A DNA stretch of 64,000 nucleotides, taken from the NCBI GenBank assembly GCA_049642465.1, contig JBAROV010000217.1:58877-122876 (forward strand), written 5' to 3'. Both the position numbers and the translations under genes were made by a program. The notes below the pieces were generated by a model, which was not told the origin of the DNA, did not search any database, and was given only the letters and a program-made list of their open reading frames with translations. This document shows, one piece after another, positions 43,183 through 52,316 of this stretch; within the stretch, counting starts at the first letter, position 1; every line of letters begins with the position of its first letter. Source of the DNA: CAWDPQ01 sp049642465 (GTDB lineage Bacteria > Acidobacteriota > Vicinamibacteria > Vicinamibacterales > 2-12-FULL-66-21).

Positions 43183-43220
43183 TTAAGCAAGCGCAAAGAG
43201 TTTGTTAAGGACGTAAAACC
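43183..43220 (+). promoter_or_regulatory. 11-bp phased repeats (TTAAG/CAAAG/TTAAG) upstream of histidine kinase
   Basis: TTAAG at 43183, CAAAG at 43194 and TTAAG at 43205 are exactly 11 bp apart, then TAAAA at 43214. Direct repeats phased to one DNA turn are typical of OmpR/PhoB-family binding boxes. The region lies between the divergent secreted-protein/TonB operon and the kinase/regulator operon, so the regulator at 45185 could control both. Confidence 0.5.
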
Positions 43221-43256
43221 TCGTGCGGCCGGGAAAAGTCGTCCGCCACCGCGTGC

Positions 43257-43262
43257 TAGACT
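43257..43262 (+). promoter_or_regulatory. -10 element TAGACT, leaderless-type spacing
   Basis: TAGACT, six bases (CGCGAC), then ATG 43269. No Shine-Dalgarno sequence is present. Confidence 0.4.
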
Positions 43263-43268
43263 CGCGAC

Positions 43269-45188
43269 ATGAGGCTCGGATCGAAGCCTCCTCTCTTCTT
43301 TCTCGCGGCCGCGCTCCTTGGTCTGCTGGTTCTGCTGGCGAGCTTGCAGTACGTGTGGCTCGGGAGGATTAGCCAGGCGGAACGCGACAGGCTGCAGGCG
43401 ACGCTTTCACTGCGTACTGCGGAATTCGCCCAGGATTTCGATCGGGAATTGACCCGCGCGTATCTGCTCTTTCAGACCGACCCGATGCCAACGGAAGCGA
43501 ACCCCTCGGCACGATTCGCCGAGCGATACGATCGGTGGCTCGCCACGTCCACCTATCCGCGTTTGCTGAAGGAGTTCTACGTCGCGCAGCGAATCGCGCC
43601 AAGCGGGTTCAGGCTGCAACGGTTCGACGTCGCGGCGCGTACACTTCAGGACTCGATCTGGCCAGCCACGATGGCCGACTGGCGCGCGCGCCTGTACGAC
43701 GAAACCGAGCGCAATGAGGGGGATTCGTCGCTCGTTATCCGGCGCCTGCCGCCGCCCATCTGGGACTCGGTTCCCGCATTGATCGTTCCCGCTCCGATGT
43801 TCATCGTTGGCGACGGTCCAGCAGGTCGGTCGTTTTCGCCGCCAGAGTTCAGTTACACGGTGCTCGCGCTCGACTTGGATTACATCAAGAACGATCTGTT
43901 CCCCGACCTCACGCAGCGGCACTTTCGAAAGGCCGGCGACACCAGCGAGTACCAGGTGGCTGTTGCTGAAACCGAGAACCCCGAACGTGTGGTCTATCAG
44001 ACGCTGCCGTCGTTCAGACCCAACCAGGATCACGCGGACGCCACTGCGTCGCTCTTTCAGGTGCGCACCCAGGACTTCAGCGCGATTGCCGCCGAGGTCA
44101 AGCGGTTCACGACCTTCACCGGGACGACAACACGCATCGAGCATGCGGATCAACGCGGAGAGAACCTCCGAGGGCAGGTGACCATCAGGCGGCCGACGCA
44201 GATGTCGATCGTCGTGCAACAAGGTCCGGCTGCCGGCAGGGACGTTGCGGGTGGGACGGCGGGCCCGCGCCCGATTCCACCGGCGCGCTGGCGAGTCACG
44301 GTCAAGCATCCTGCCGGCTCGCTGGAAGCATTCGTCGGCAGCACCCGTCGGCGAAATCTCATCGTCAGCACCAGCATCCTTGCCGTTCTTGGCGCCAGCA
44401 TGGCGCTGCTCATGGTCTCGACTCGGCGATCCCAGGAGCTTGCACGGCAGCAACTCGAGTTCGTCGCAGCGGTTTCTCACGAACTTCGCACGCCGCTCGC
44501 AGTCATTCGTTCAGCGGGCGAAAACCTTGCCGACGGCGTCGTCCACGACGAGGCACAAATCCGGAAGTACGGAGAGTTGGTTCGTGGCGAGGGCCGGCGC
44601 CTTTCCGACATGGTTGAACAGATTCTCGAGTTGGCGGGCATCCAGTCGGGCCAACGCGATTTCGTGCTGCGGGCGGTTGATGTAGGCGGCGTCGTGCACG
44701 ACGTGCTGAACGCATCTCAGGCGCTCATCGACCAGGCGGGCATTCGTGTGGAGGTTGAAATCCAGAAGCAGCTCCCGGCGGTACGCGCAGACGAGCCTGC
44801 GCTGCGGCGGGTTGTTCAAAACCTGATTGACAATTCCATCAAGTACGGCGCGACCGGCGGTTGGATCGGCATCAAAGCCAGAGCCGCCGATTCGCGCGTG
44901 ATGCTGAGCGTCACGGATAAGGGAATCGGGATTGCACCGGCGGACCAGGCGCGCATCTTCGAACCGTTCTACCGCTCGGCTGACGTGATTGCCGCGAGGA
45001 TTCAGGGAGCCGGATTGGGGCTTAGTCTGGTGCGGCGGATCGTCGAAGGCCATGACGGACAGATATCCGTACGGAGTGCACCGGGCCAGGGAAGCGAATT
45101 CACAATCAGCATTCCTGTCGCGAGCGGTGCAGCGACAGAACCGCTGGCGGCCTCGCAGGCGAGTGCCGAACCGGCCCAGTCCTCGTGA
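43269..45188 (+). CDS. Membrane sensor histidine kinase
   Basis: 639 residues. One membrane helix at ~10-32 (LAAALLGLLVLLASLQYVWL), a ~330-residue periplasmic sensor region, a second helix (~361-380, STSILAVLGASMALLMVS), then HisKA with His404 in FVAAVSHELRTPLAVIRSAG. The ATPase domain shows NLIDNSIKYG (N box), DKGIGIAPADQARIFEPFYR and GAGLGLSLVRRIVEGHDG. The periplasmic domain is large and has no motif I recognise. It is co-translated with the response regulator (GTG overlap). Confidence 0.88.
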   Translation: MRLGSKPPLFFLAAALLGLLVLLASLQYVWLGRISQAERDRLQATLSLRTAEFAQDFDRELTRAYLLFQTDPMPTEANPSARFAERYDRWLATSTYPRLLKEFYVAQRIAPSGFRLQRFDVAARTLQDSIWPATMADWRARLYDETERNEGDSSLVIRRLPPPIWDSVPALIVPAPMFIVGDGPAGRSFSPPEFSYTVLALDLDYIKNDLFPDLTQRHFRKAGDTSEYQVAVAETENPERVVYQTLPSFRPNQDHADATASLFQVRTQDFSAIAAEVKRFTTFTGTTTRIEHADQRGENLRGQVTIRRPTQMSIVVQQGPAAGRDVAGGTAGPRPIPPARWRVTVKHPAGSLEAFVGSTRRRNLIVSTSILAVLGASMALLMVSTRRSQELARQQLEFVAAVSHELRTPLAVIRSAGENLADGVVHDEAQIRKYGELVRGEGRRLSDMVEQILELAGIQSGQRDFVLRAVDVGGVVHDVLNASQALIDQAGIRVEVEIQKQLPAVRADEPALRRVVQNLIDNSIKYGATGGWIGIKARAADSRVMLSVTDKGIGIAPADQARIFEPFYRSADVIAARIQGAGLGLSLVRRIVEGHDGQISVRSAPGQGSEFTISIPVASGAATEPLAASQASAEPAQSS

Positions 45189-45865
45189 AACGACTCTTCC
45201 TCGTCGAGGACGAACCAGGTCTCGTTCTGACGCTGACCGATCGACTGACCCGCGAGGGCTATCATGTCGAGACAACCGCTGACGGGGCGAGCGCCCTCGA
45301 GCGCGGTGCATCGGAATCGTTCGATCTCGTGCTCCTGGATGTCATGCTGCCGAACGTAAATGGGCTCGACGTCCTCCGCGAATGGCGACGACGGAGCGTT
45401 GATGTGCCGGTCATCATGCTGACGGCGCGCGGCCAGGTCGTTGACAAGGTCGTGGGGCTCAAGCTCGGCGCGGACGATTACGTCACGAAGCCGTTCGAGA
45501 TGGTCGAGCTGCTCGCCCGAATCGAGGCAAAACTCCGCCGCGCGCCCGCCCGAACCGGCGCGGTTGACGGCCATCAGTTCGGCGACATCCAGGTTGACTT
45601 CCGCAAGGCGGAAGTGATGAAAGGCGGTGAGCCACTCGAACTTTCCGCTCGCGAGTTCCAGCTGCTGCGCTACTTCATCGAGCACCGCGGCGCAACGCTG
45701 ACCCGCGACGAATTGCTGAACGAGGTCTGGGGATACAATGCGATGCCGTCAACGCGTACCGTGGACGTCCACGTCGCGTGGCTCCGGCAGAAGATCGAGC
45801 CAAACCCCCGTCACCCCCAATTCATCCTGACGATCCACGGGCTGGGGTATAAGTTTGCTGGATGA
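45185..45865 (+). CDS. OmpR-family response regulator
   Basis: 226 residues, GTG start overlapping the kinase stop. The receiver has LFLVEDEPG, phospho-acceptor Asp52 in LVLLDVMLPN, MLTARG and VTKPFEM. The C-terminal winged helix is LELSAREFQLLRYFIEHRGA and RTVDVHVAWLRQKIE followed by IHGLGYKFAG. It likely regulates its own operon and the divergent TonB genes through the 11-bp repeats at 43183. The amidohydrolase start overlaps its stop (ATGA). Confidence 0.9.
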   Translation: MKRLFLVEDEPGLVLTLTDRLTREGYHVETTADGASALERGASESFDLVLLDVMLPNVNGLDVLREWRRRSVDVPVIMLTARGQVVDKVVGLKLGADDYVTKPFEMVELLARIEAKLRRAPARTGAVDGHQFGDIQVDFRKAEVMKGGEPLELSAREFQLLRYFIEHRGATLTRDELLNEVWGYNAMPSTRTVDVHVAWLRQKIEPNPRHPQFILTIHGLGYKFAG

Positions 45866-46758
45866 TTGCGGACGCTCACTGCCACTTCTTTTCCCAGCGT
45901 TTTCTGGAGGTGCTGACCAAGGGGACGCCACTGGCGGACCAGCCGATGTCCGCTCTCTGCGAACGCCTCGGATGGGACGCGCCCGGTTCAGCAGACGCGC
46001 TGGCCGATCGCTGGGTCGAGGAGCTCGATAAACACGGCGTCAGCCGCGCGGCGCTCATTGCCAGCGTGCCTGACGACGAACCCTCCGTCGCGGCTGCCGT
46101 CGCCCGACAGCCGGGTCGATTCGTCGGTTACTTCATGTTCAATCCCGTGGCTTCCGAAGCGGATGTGCGCCTCGAGCGCGCGTCTGCCATGAACCTGCGC
46201 ACGATCTGCCTGTTTCCGGCGATGCACGGTTATCGGCTGGATGATTCGCGAGTCGCCGCTGTCTTTGCGGCAGCCGAGCGCCACCACCTTGCCGTGTTCT
46301 GCCACTGTGGCGCCCTGACCGTCGGTGTGCGAAAAAAACTGGGCCTGAAGTCCCCGTTCGATTGGCGGCTCGGCGATCCGCTCGCGCTGGCGTCGGTCGC
46401 CGCGCGGTTTTCGAGTGTCCCGGTGATCGTGCCCCACTTTGGCGCAGGGTTCTTTCGCGAAGCGCTGATGGCGGCGGATCAATGTGCGAACATTCACCTC
46501 GACACCTCGAGCTCGAATAGCTGGATGAAGTACCATCCGGGCCTGACGCTCGAATCCGTGCTTCGCCAGGCGCTCTCGGTGGTCGGCGCTGATCGGCTGC
46601 TCTTTGGCACCGATTCGTCCTTCTTCCCGCGCGGATGGCAACAGTCGATCTATGACAGCCAGCGCGCCGCGCTGGAAGCGATCGGCGCGGATCGCGAGAC
46701 GCAGACGAAAGTGTTTGCCGGCAATTTCGAGCGTTTGTTTCCACAGAATCACAGGTAA
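45862..46758 (+). CDS. Amidohydrolase family 2 (TIM-barrel metal hydrolase)
   Basis: 298 residues. The amidohydrolase_2 fold shows MIADAHCHFFS (metal-binding His-x-His), VFCHCGALTVG, IVPHFGAGFFREAL and LLFGTDSSFFPRG with the Asp. The family includes decarboxylases (ACMSD-like) and lactonases, so the reaction is not fixed. It is translationally coupled to the response regulator. Confidence 0.78.
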   Translation: MIADAHCHFFSQRFLEVLTKGTPLADQPMSALCERLGWDAPGSADALADRWVEELDKHGVSRAALIASVPDDEPSVAAAVARQPGRFVGYFMFNPVASEADVRLERASAMNLRTICLFPAMHGYRLDDSRVAAVFAAAERHHLAVFCHCGALTVGVRKKLGLKSPFDWRLGDPLALASVAARFSSVPVIVPHFGAGFFREALMAADQCANIHLDTSSSNSWMKYHPGLTLESVLRQALSVVGADRLLFGTDSSFFPRGWQQSIYDSQRAALEAIGADRETQTKVFAGNFERLFPQNHR

Positions 46759-46780
46759 CGGGATTGACGAAGGAGCCGTT

Positions 46781-48511
46781 GTGAATCGTCTCGTGCGCTA
46801 CCGCTATCTCACGGGCTTGTTGCTGGCGACGACAGCCTTGGTCACCCTCGCGGCGATGACACGCCAACAGCCCGCATCCGTCGCCGCCGACATGGTTCTC
46901 CTCAACGGCAAGATCGTGACCGTCGAGTCCACGCAGCCGCAGGTCGAGGCGCTGGCCATTGGAGGCAACCGCATTGCAGCCCTCGGATCGTCTGCCGCCA
47001 TCAAGCGATACGTTGGTGCGAAGACCGACGTCATCGATCTGAAGGGTCAGCTCGTGATTCCAGGGTTCATCGAGGGCCACGGTCACTTCACCGGTGTCGG
47101 CCTGGCCAAGTTGAACCTCGATCTGATGAAGGCAAAAACGTGGGACGAGATCGTGGCGATGGTGGAAGCAGCGGCCAAGGGGGCCAAGCCCGGCCAGTGG
47201 ATCTACGGTCGTGGATGGCATCAGGAAAAATGGAGCGTCAAGCCCTCGCCCTCGGTTGAAGGATTTCCCACGCACGAGTCGCTCAGCCGCGTCTCCCCGA
47301 ACAATCCGGTGCTGCTGACCCACGCGAGCGGGCACGCCACGTTTGCCAACGCGAAGGCTATGGAGGTTTCGGGTGTGACGCGCGAGACCCCGAACCCACC
47401 TGGTGGAGATTTTCTCAAGGATGCGAATGGCAATCCGACGGGCCTGTTTCGCGAGACGGCCTCGCGGCTCATTCGCAGCGGCGGCGGCGAGCCGCGGCGC
47501 ACGGCCGAGGAAGAGGTGGCACGGGCGCGTCGAATCCTGGAGCTGGCCTCCGAGGAGGCGGTCGCCAAGGGCGTGACGTCCTTCCAGGACGCCGGCTCGA
47601 GTTTCGACGATGTGGATTTGATGAAGCGGATGATCGACGAGGGGCGCATCAACGTTCGGTTGTGGGTGATGCTGCGGGTCAGCAACCAGGCGCTCGCCGC
47701 CAACCTCGCAAAGTACCGCACCATCGACTATGCCGATGGATTCCTGACGGTGCGTGCGATCAAGCGGTCGATTGACGGCGCGCTCGGTTCACGCGGTGCC
47801 TGGCTGCTCGAATCGTACTCGGACAAACCGGATGACATCGGCCGCAATACCACCAGCGTGGAAGAGATTCGTGAGACTGCGAAGCTGGCCATGCAGCATG
47901 GCTATCAGCTATGCGTCCACGCCATCGGCGATCGCGCAAATCGCGAGACGCTCGACGTCTTCGAACAGGCGTTCAAAGCCAATCCCGGCACGAGAGATGT
48001 TCGCTGGCGTGTTGAACATGCCCAGCATCTTCATCCCTCTGATATTCCACGATTCGGTCAGCTTGGCGTGATTGCGTCGATGCAGGGCGTGCATTGCACG
48101 TCGGACGCGCCGTTCGTGATCGCACGGCTGGGAGAAAAGCGTGCGCGCGAAGGGGCGTATGTGTGGCAGAAACTCATGAAGAGTGGTGCCATCGTGACCA
48201 ATGGCACCGATGCGCCAGTCGAGGATGTCAGCCCGATTGCCAGTTTTTACGCAACCGTCAGCAGGAAGGCGAACGACGCGTCAGTGTTTTTCGGCGACCA
48301 GCGAATGAGCCGGATGGAGGCGCTGAAGTCCTACACGATCAACGGCGCGTACGCCGCGTTCCAGGAAGAGTCCATCGGCTCGATCAAAGTCGGAAAGTAC
48401 GCAGACCTGGTGGTGCTCTCGAAAGACATCCTGACCGTTCCCGAGGATCAGATTCCTACCGCGGAAGTCGCCTATACGATTGTCGGCGGGAAAGTGCGCT
48501 ACAAGCGCTAA
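46781..48511 (+). CDS. Amidohydrolase family 3 (YtcJ-like) exported hydrolase
   Basis: 576 residues from GTG 46781 with GAAGGAG 5 nt upstream. A single N-terminal hydrophobic segment (LTGLLLATTALVTLAAM) suggests export. Motifs are ADMVLLNGKIVTVE, LVIPGFIEGHGHFTG (metal site), KRSIDGALGSRGAWLL, CVHAIGDRANRETLD, WRVEHAQHLHPSD and TNGTDAPVEDVSP. The family removes acyl or amide groups from small substrates. It is convergent with the DUF349 gene, overlapping by 4 nt. Confidence 0.82.
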   Translation: MNRLVRYRYLTGLLLATTALVTLAAMTRQQPASVAADMVLLNGKIVTVESTQPQVEALAIGGNRIAALGSSAAIKRYVGAKTDVIDLKGQLVIPGFIEGHGHFTGVGLAKLNLDLMKAKTWDEIVAMVEAAAKGAKPGQWIYGRGWHQEKWSVKPSPSVEGFPTHESLSRVSPNNPVLLTHASGHATFANAKAMEVSGVTRETPNPPGGDFLKDANGNPTGLFRETASRLIRSGGGEPRRTAEEEVARARRILELASEEAVAKGVTSFQDAGSSFDDVDLMKRMIDEGRINVRLWVMLRVSNQALAANLAKYRTIDYADGFLTVRAIKRSIDGALGSRGAWLLESYSDKPDDIGRNTTSVEEIRETAKLAMQHGYQLCVHAIGDRANRETLDVFEQAFKANPGTRDVRWRVEHAQHLHPSDIPRFGQLGVIASMQGVHCTSDAPFVIARLGEKRAREGAYVWQKLMKSGAIVTNGTDAPVEDVSPIASFYATVSRKANDASVFFGDQRMSRMEALKSYTINGAYAAFQEESIGSIKVGKYADLVVLSKDILTVPEDQIPTAEVAYTIVGGKVRYKR

Positions 48512-51500
48512 CGGGTGCCGACGGGCCTCCCGCGTGCGGACTGCTGCTGCGGCGGAACTTTCCGGCGGTATTGCTCGTGGAACCGGTTGCAGGCGCGGTG
48601 AAACCGTTCCGTCAAGGCGCGGCCGGCGTCTCCGGGAACCGGGCCGAGGCGGTTCCACGCCGCCTGGGCCTGTCGAACGTCCTCGGCCATCGCCTTCCAC
48701 TTCGATTCCTCACCCGCACGCCCGCCGATGGTGTTTGCGGCGAGCGCTTCGCGGAGCATGGCAGCCAGCGCCTGCGATCCGGTGGGAGCCTGCGCCACGG
48801 CCGTTTCGATTGTGAGCGCTTCGACTCTCGTGCACAGGCGCTCCATCTTCTGACGGTTCGCCTCGACGTCCAGCTCAGTGCCGGCGAACGCCTCGGGATG
48901 TACCGACATCACACGCTCGAGCGCCGCCATGAAACGGGCGCTCAGTGGATCCGCACCCTGCCGGACGACTGGCGTCGTCAGATTCCAGCGGCTTCGGAGC
49001 GATCGAACGCGCTCGAGCAGTCCTTCGGCGCCATCGTGACGCGCTGAGGTGGTGGTCGCGTCGGCCGTTGCCGGCGTCGGCGCGAGGGACTCCAGTTCCA
49101 CGACCAGCCCTTCGCGATCGGCTTGCTTGGACTGGAGTTCGATTTCGTCGCGCCGCTTGTAGCGTTCGAAGAACAAATCAGACGCCGCGCGGAATCGTTG
49201 CCAGATCGCTTCAGACTTGTTACGGCGGACCGGTCCAATCGTCTTCCACTCGGCCTGGAGGCGGCGGATCTCAGTCGCGTGCTTGTCCCACTCGCCGACC
49301 GACGCCGCAATTTCTTCGGCGCGCTTGCATAACGCCTCCTTGCGCCCGAGATTCGCCGACCAGACTTCCTTGCGCTGTGCGAGGTCCGCGTTGCGACGCG
49401 TGAAGAACCGGTCGCACGCGTCGCGGAAACGCTTCCAGACCGCTTTGGAGTCCTGCCGCGGCACCGGACCGATCTGCTGCCACTCGACCTGCATCTTCTT
49501 CAGCTCGTCGGCAGTCTTGATCCAATCGGTGGAGTCTGCGATCGCCTCGGCCCGTTCAATCAGGGCGAGTTTCTTCTGGAGATTGGTGCGGCGCTCTTCG
49601 TTACGAACCACGAAGAACTCACGGACGCGGATCTGCAGTGGATCGGCGGCCTGCCGATATCGGTGCCACAGCGCTTGCGCCTGAGCACGAGGCGCCTCGG
49701 CGACGGTCTTCCATCGTTCTTGGATCTCGTGAAGCTCGCGTGCCAGTTTTTCGAGCTCCTCCGGTTTGAGCTCGGGTTGGGGTGCTGCCGGCGGGGCACC
49801 TTCTTCGGCGGCCGAAGGCTCCGCGCGCGCCGCGCCATTGTCGAAGCCATACTTCACGCGCAGCGCCTCTGTTTTGGCGATGAGTTCTTCCTGGACGGCG
49901 GCATTGGCGAAGCGCTTCCATTCGTCCATCTCACGCAGATCGTGGAGACGCGGGAGAAGCGCGGACTGTGCATGCCGAAGCCGTTCGATGAGGGCATGGC
50001 GTTCGCGGTCGTCCGTGATCACGGCAGGAGGCGCGTCGATTGCCGAGCGCAGCTCACGCGCCAGCCGATCGGCTTCGCGCAAGGTGAGGTCTTCGGCGGC
50101 CGCGCGCTTGTGGGTGCGGTCCATCAGCTGCTCGACGCGCTGCAACTGTTGGCGCGCCGCCCGCTCAGCCGCCGCTCGTCGTTCTTCCAATCGGCGGTTG
50201 ACCCGCTCGACGGCTGAATGGAACCGGTCCGCGATTGCGGAATCAAGGCCGTCCGCCCGCGGCTGCTGCGTCTCCCATGCCTGCACCGCCGCCCGCCAGG
50301 CCTCTTCGTTGAACGACTCCTCGCCGGCCAGCCTGTCAGCCTGTTGCGAAATCTCCTCGAGGTGAGCGTAGATCCGCTGAAGCTCCTGGCGATTTCGGTA
50401 TCGTTCGGCCGCACGCTCGCAGGCCGCTTCGAACCGCGTCCGCAGGCCGTTCAATTTGGGATCCACGGGATTCGCCTGAAGGCCTTCCCATTCCGCGCGT
50501 GCGCGGTCGATCTCGTCGAGCGCGGTGTCCCCTCGGATATCGTCGACGCGGTTACAGAGCGTGGTTGCGGCCGCAAGGATGGACAGGCGGCGGTCTTCCT
50601 CCGCGCGTCGCGCAGCCTCCTCCTCCTCGTATCTCTTGATACCCGCGTGCGCTGACGCGGCAAGCGTCCCGTATCTCGCGGTAGCGCCGGCGTCGATTGG
50701 AAACGCCGGGTCGGCGGCCAATTCTCTCCAGGCCTCTTCTGCTTCCGCCAGACGTTGGGCGCTGCCTGGTCCTGCAGGCGCATTCGCGCAGGCTTCCATT
50801 CGGGCAACGACGCCGACCACACGCTGCTGCCAGGCCTCGAGCGCTGCGCGCCGTGCACTTTCCGCTTGATCGATCGCGACCACCATGGCCCGCGCCTGTT
50901 TCGACACGCCCTTGTTCTTCGCGCGCACGGCGACCGTATCCAGCGTCTCTCGAAGATTGCCTGCCGGATCCTCTGATCCGGCAATCTGCTCGAGCGCGGC
51001 GAGCCCTGCATCCTTGTGGTCGGTCTTCAATGCCACGTTGACCAGTTCCGCGCGATCGGCGATCCGCAGCACGGCCTCGAACGCTGTTTGTGAATCGGAG
51101 GCGTGTCTCGCGATGCTCCCGAGCGCGCGAACGTCGCGGACGCGACCGAGCGCCGCCGTGCGGACCGTGTCGAATGGAGATTCCTTTGCGACGGTGGAAA
51201 GGTGCCGCTGGTCGTCCAATCCGGCAAGCGCCAGCGCGGCTTCGCCATCGTTGTCCGCGGGCGTCGTCGCAATCCTGACCAGTCGCTCGGCGGTCAACCG
51301 GCGGAGGTCTTCGTGACCTTCGGTACGGACGAGTCCGACCAGATCTTCCGCGCGGTCGAGACGTTCGATCGCAGCGCGTCGCACGCGCGGATCCGGATCC
51401 TGCGCCGCCAGCTCCACCAGCACCGCACGATGCTCGTCATCGCCGGGAATTTCGGCGACGGCAGCTGTTCTGACGGCCGCGTCCGCGTGCCTCCATTTTG

Positions 51501-51531
51501 GCTGGGGCTTGAAACGATCGAGAAACGCCAT
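48508..51531 (-). CDS. DUF349-repeat protein with N-terminal HEAT repeats
   Basis: 1007 residues, soluble and almost entirely helical. Residues ~20-230 are HEAT-type repeats (DPDPRVRRAAIERLD). Residues ~360-900 contain at least four DUF349 repeats, each built around W-x-x-I/A-G-P-V-P/R (QVEWQQIGPVPRQDSKAVWK, EWKTIGPVRRNKSEAIWQRF and similar). DUF349 proteins are long coiled-coil-like bacterial proteins of unknown role. The fusion to HEAT repeats and the ~1000-residue length are notable. It follows the small Cys-rich gene by 7 nt in one operon. Confidence 0.85.
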   Translation of the reverse strand: MAFLDRFKPQPKWRHADAAVRTAAVAEIPGDDEHRAVLVELAAQDPDPRVRRAAIERLDRAEDLVGLVRTEGHEDLRRLTAERLVRIATTPADNDGEAALALAGLDDQRHLSTVAKESPFDTVRTAALGRVRDVRALGSIARHASDSQTAFEAVLRIADRAELVNVALKTDHKDAGLAALEQIAGSEDPAGNLRETLDTVAVRAKNKGVSKQARAMVVAIDQAESARRAALEAWQQRVVGVVARMEACANAPAGPGSAQRLAEAEEAWRELAADPAFPIDAGATARYGTLAASAHAGIKRYEEEEAARRAEEDRRLSILAAATTLCNRVDDIRGDTALDEIDRARAEWEGLQANPVDPKLNGLRTRFEAACERAAERYRNRQELQRIYAHLEEISQQADRLAGEESFNEEAWRAAVQAWETQQPRADGLDSAIADRFHSAVERVNRRLEERRAAAERAARQQLQRVEQLMDRTHKRAAAEDLTLREADRLARELRSAIDAPPAVITDDRERHALIERLRHAQSALLPRLHDLREMDEWKRFANAAVQEELIAKTEALRVKYGFDNGAARAEPSAAEEGAPPAAPQPELKPEELEKLARELHEIQERWKTVAEAPRAQAQALWHRYRQAADPLQIRVREFFVVRNEERRTNLQKKLALIERAEAIADSTDWIKTADELKKMQVEWQQIGPVPRQDSKAVWKRFRDACDRFFTRRNADLAQRKEVWSANLGRKEALCKRAEEIAASVGEWDKHATEIRRLQAEWKTIGPVRRNKSEAIWQRFRAASDLFFERYKRRDEIELQSKQADREGLVVELESLAPTPATADATTTSARHDGAEGLLERVRSLRSRWNLTTPVVRQGADPLSARFMAALERVMSVHPEAFAGTELDVEANRQKMERLCTRVEALTIETAVAQAPTGSQALAAMLREALAANTIGGRAGEESKWKAMAEDVRQAQAAWNRLGPVPGDAGRALTERFHRACNRFHEQYRRKVPPQQQSARGRPVGTR

Positions 51532-51538
51532 GAAGCCG

Positions 51539-51883
51539 CTAACCGTTCGATTCGATACTCAACCACTCCGCGATTTGTTCTCGCGTCAGTCGATGGTCGT
51601 CATTCAGGTGGACGATCATGGACGCCAGCGGCAGCCGCTTCTCGCAGCCTTGCGGACACCGCTTCGTCACCTCGTCCAGACAGCGGAAGAGCCGCTCGAG
51701 ATGATCGGGAATCAGTTTCCCGTGCTCGCGCGGCAGGTGATAAACCCCTTCATATACGGCGCCCAGCGCACAGGAGCCCCCCTTCTCGTCGAAGTAGCTG
51801 CCGAAGCACTGGTGGCCGCGGGCCGACCCGGCCCGAATGAAATCCGCGAGTTCCTTCTGCTCGTTTTCGAGTCCTGTTGCCAT
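51539..51883 (-). CDS. Small conserved Cys-containing protein
   Basis: 114 residues from ATG 51883, with AGGAGA as ribosome site. It contains GHQCFGSYFDEKGGSCALGAVYEGVY and FRCLDEVTKRCPQGCEKRL, five cysteines in all, then a helical tail (LTREQIAEWLSIES). No family is recognised with confidence. It heads the transcript of the DUF349 protein, the only functional hint. A -10-like TACAAT lies at 51968-51973. Confidence 0.6.
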   Translation of the reverse strand: MATGLENEQKELADFIRAGSARGHQCFGSYFDEKGGSCALGAVYEGVYHLPREHGKLIPDHLERLFRCLDEVTKRCPQGCEKRLPLASMIVHLNDDHRLTREQIAEWLSIESNG

Positions 51884-52307
51884 CGCGGTCTCCTGACGCG
51901 CGTTCGCGCGGTGGATGGTGCGCCCCCTGCAACTTGCTCGCCTGAATGTTCTCGGGGGGCTGAGCTCATTGTAGCGCAGCGTTTTTGGCTGATTTTGGCG
52001 AGGTCCGGCTCGAAATCCCCCCTTTTGCGGATCCATCTGATTGCACCCGATCCATAACCTTGAATATGTGGCCGGTCGGTGTGCGAGAGCGGCCAGCCAC
52101 CTTCGCGCTTCGTGCTAGGGCGGGCGGGCTTTTGCGCTTCGCGCTACGTGGGCGGGCTCTTGCGCTTCGCCGCTACGGCGGGCAGCTCTTGGGCTTTGCG
52201 CTACGGCGGCAATTTGCGCTTCGCGCTACGGCGCGGCAGGTGTCCGCGCTTGGCCACGACGGAGGCCATGCCGGTTTTCGTAAAGTGACTTTCGACTCAC
52301 TGGTAGG
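51884..52307. other. 424-nt gap between divergent genes with tandem repeats
   Basis: The left part holds the likely promoter of the minus-strand Cys-rich gene (TACAAT at 51968-51973). From about 52096 to 52245 it is filled by ~5 degenerate copies of a ~28-30 nt unit. The right end carries the promoter of the cyclophilin gene. No further coding region is supported. Confidence 0.6.
52096..52245. repeat. Degenerate tandem repeats, ~28-30 nt unit
   Basis: Five to six imperfect copies share GCGCTTCGCGCTACG followed by GCGGGC and CTTTTG/CTCTTG. Each unit can fold around GCG-CTTCG-CGC. Copies are uneven in length, so this is not a CRISPR. Confidence 0.7.
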
Positions 52308-52309
52308 AT
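52304..52309 (+). promoter_or_regulatory. -10 element TAGGAT before cyclophilin gene
   Basis: TAGGAT is followed by 7 nt (GGAAGAG) and ATG 52317. It supports 52317 rather than the upstream ATG at 52308 as the start. Confidence 0.35.
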
Positions 52310-52316
52310 GGAAGAG

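Noticed and set aside
52096..52245. Possible CRISPR array
   Set aside because: Units are imperfect and adjoin without unique spacers of even length, and no cas genes are near.
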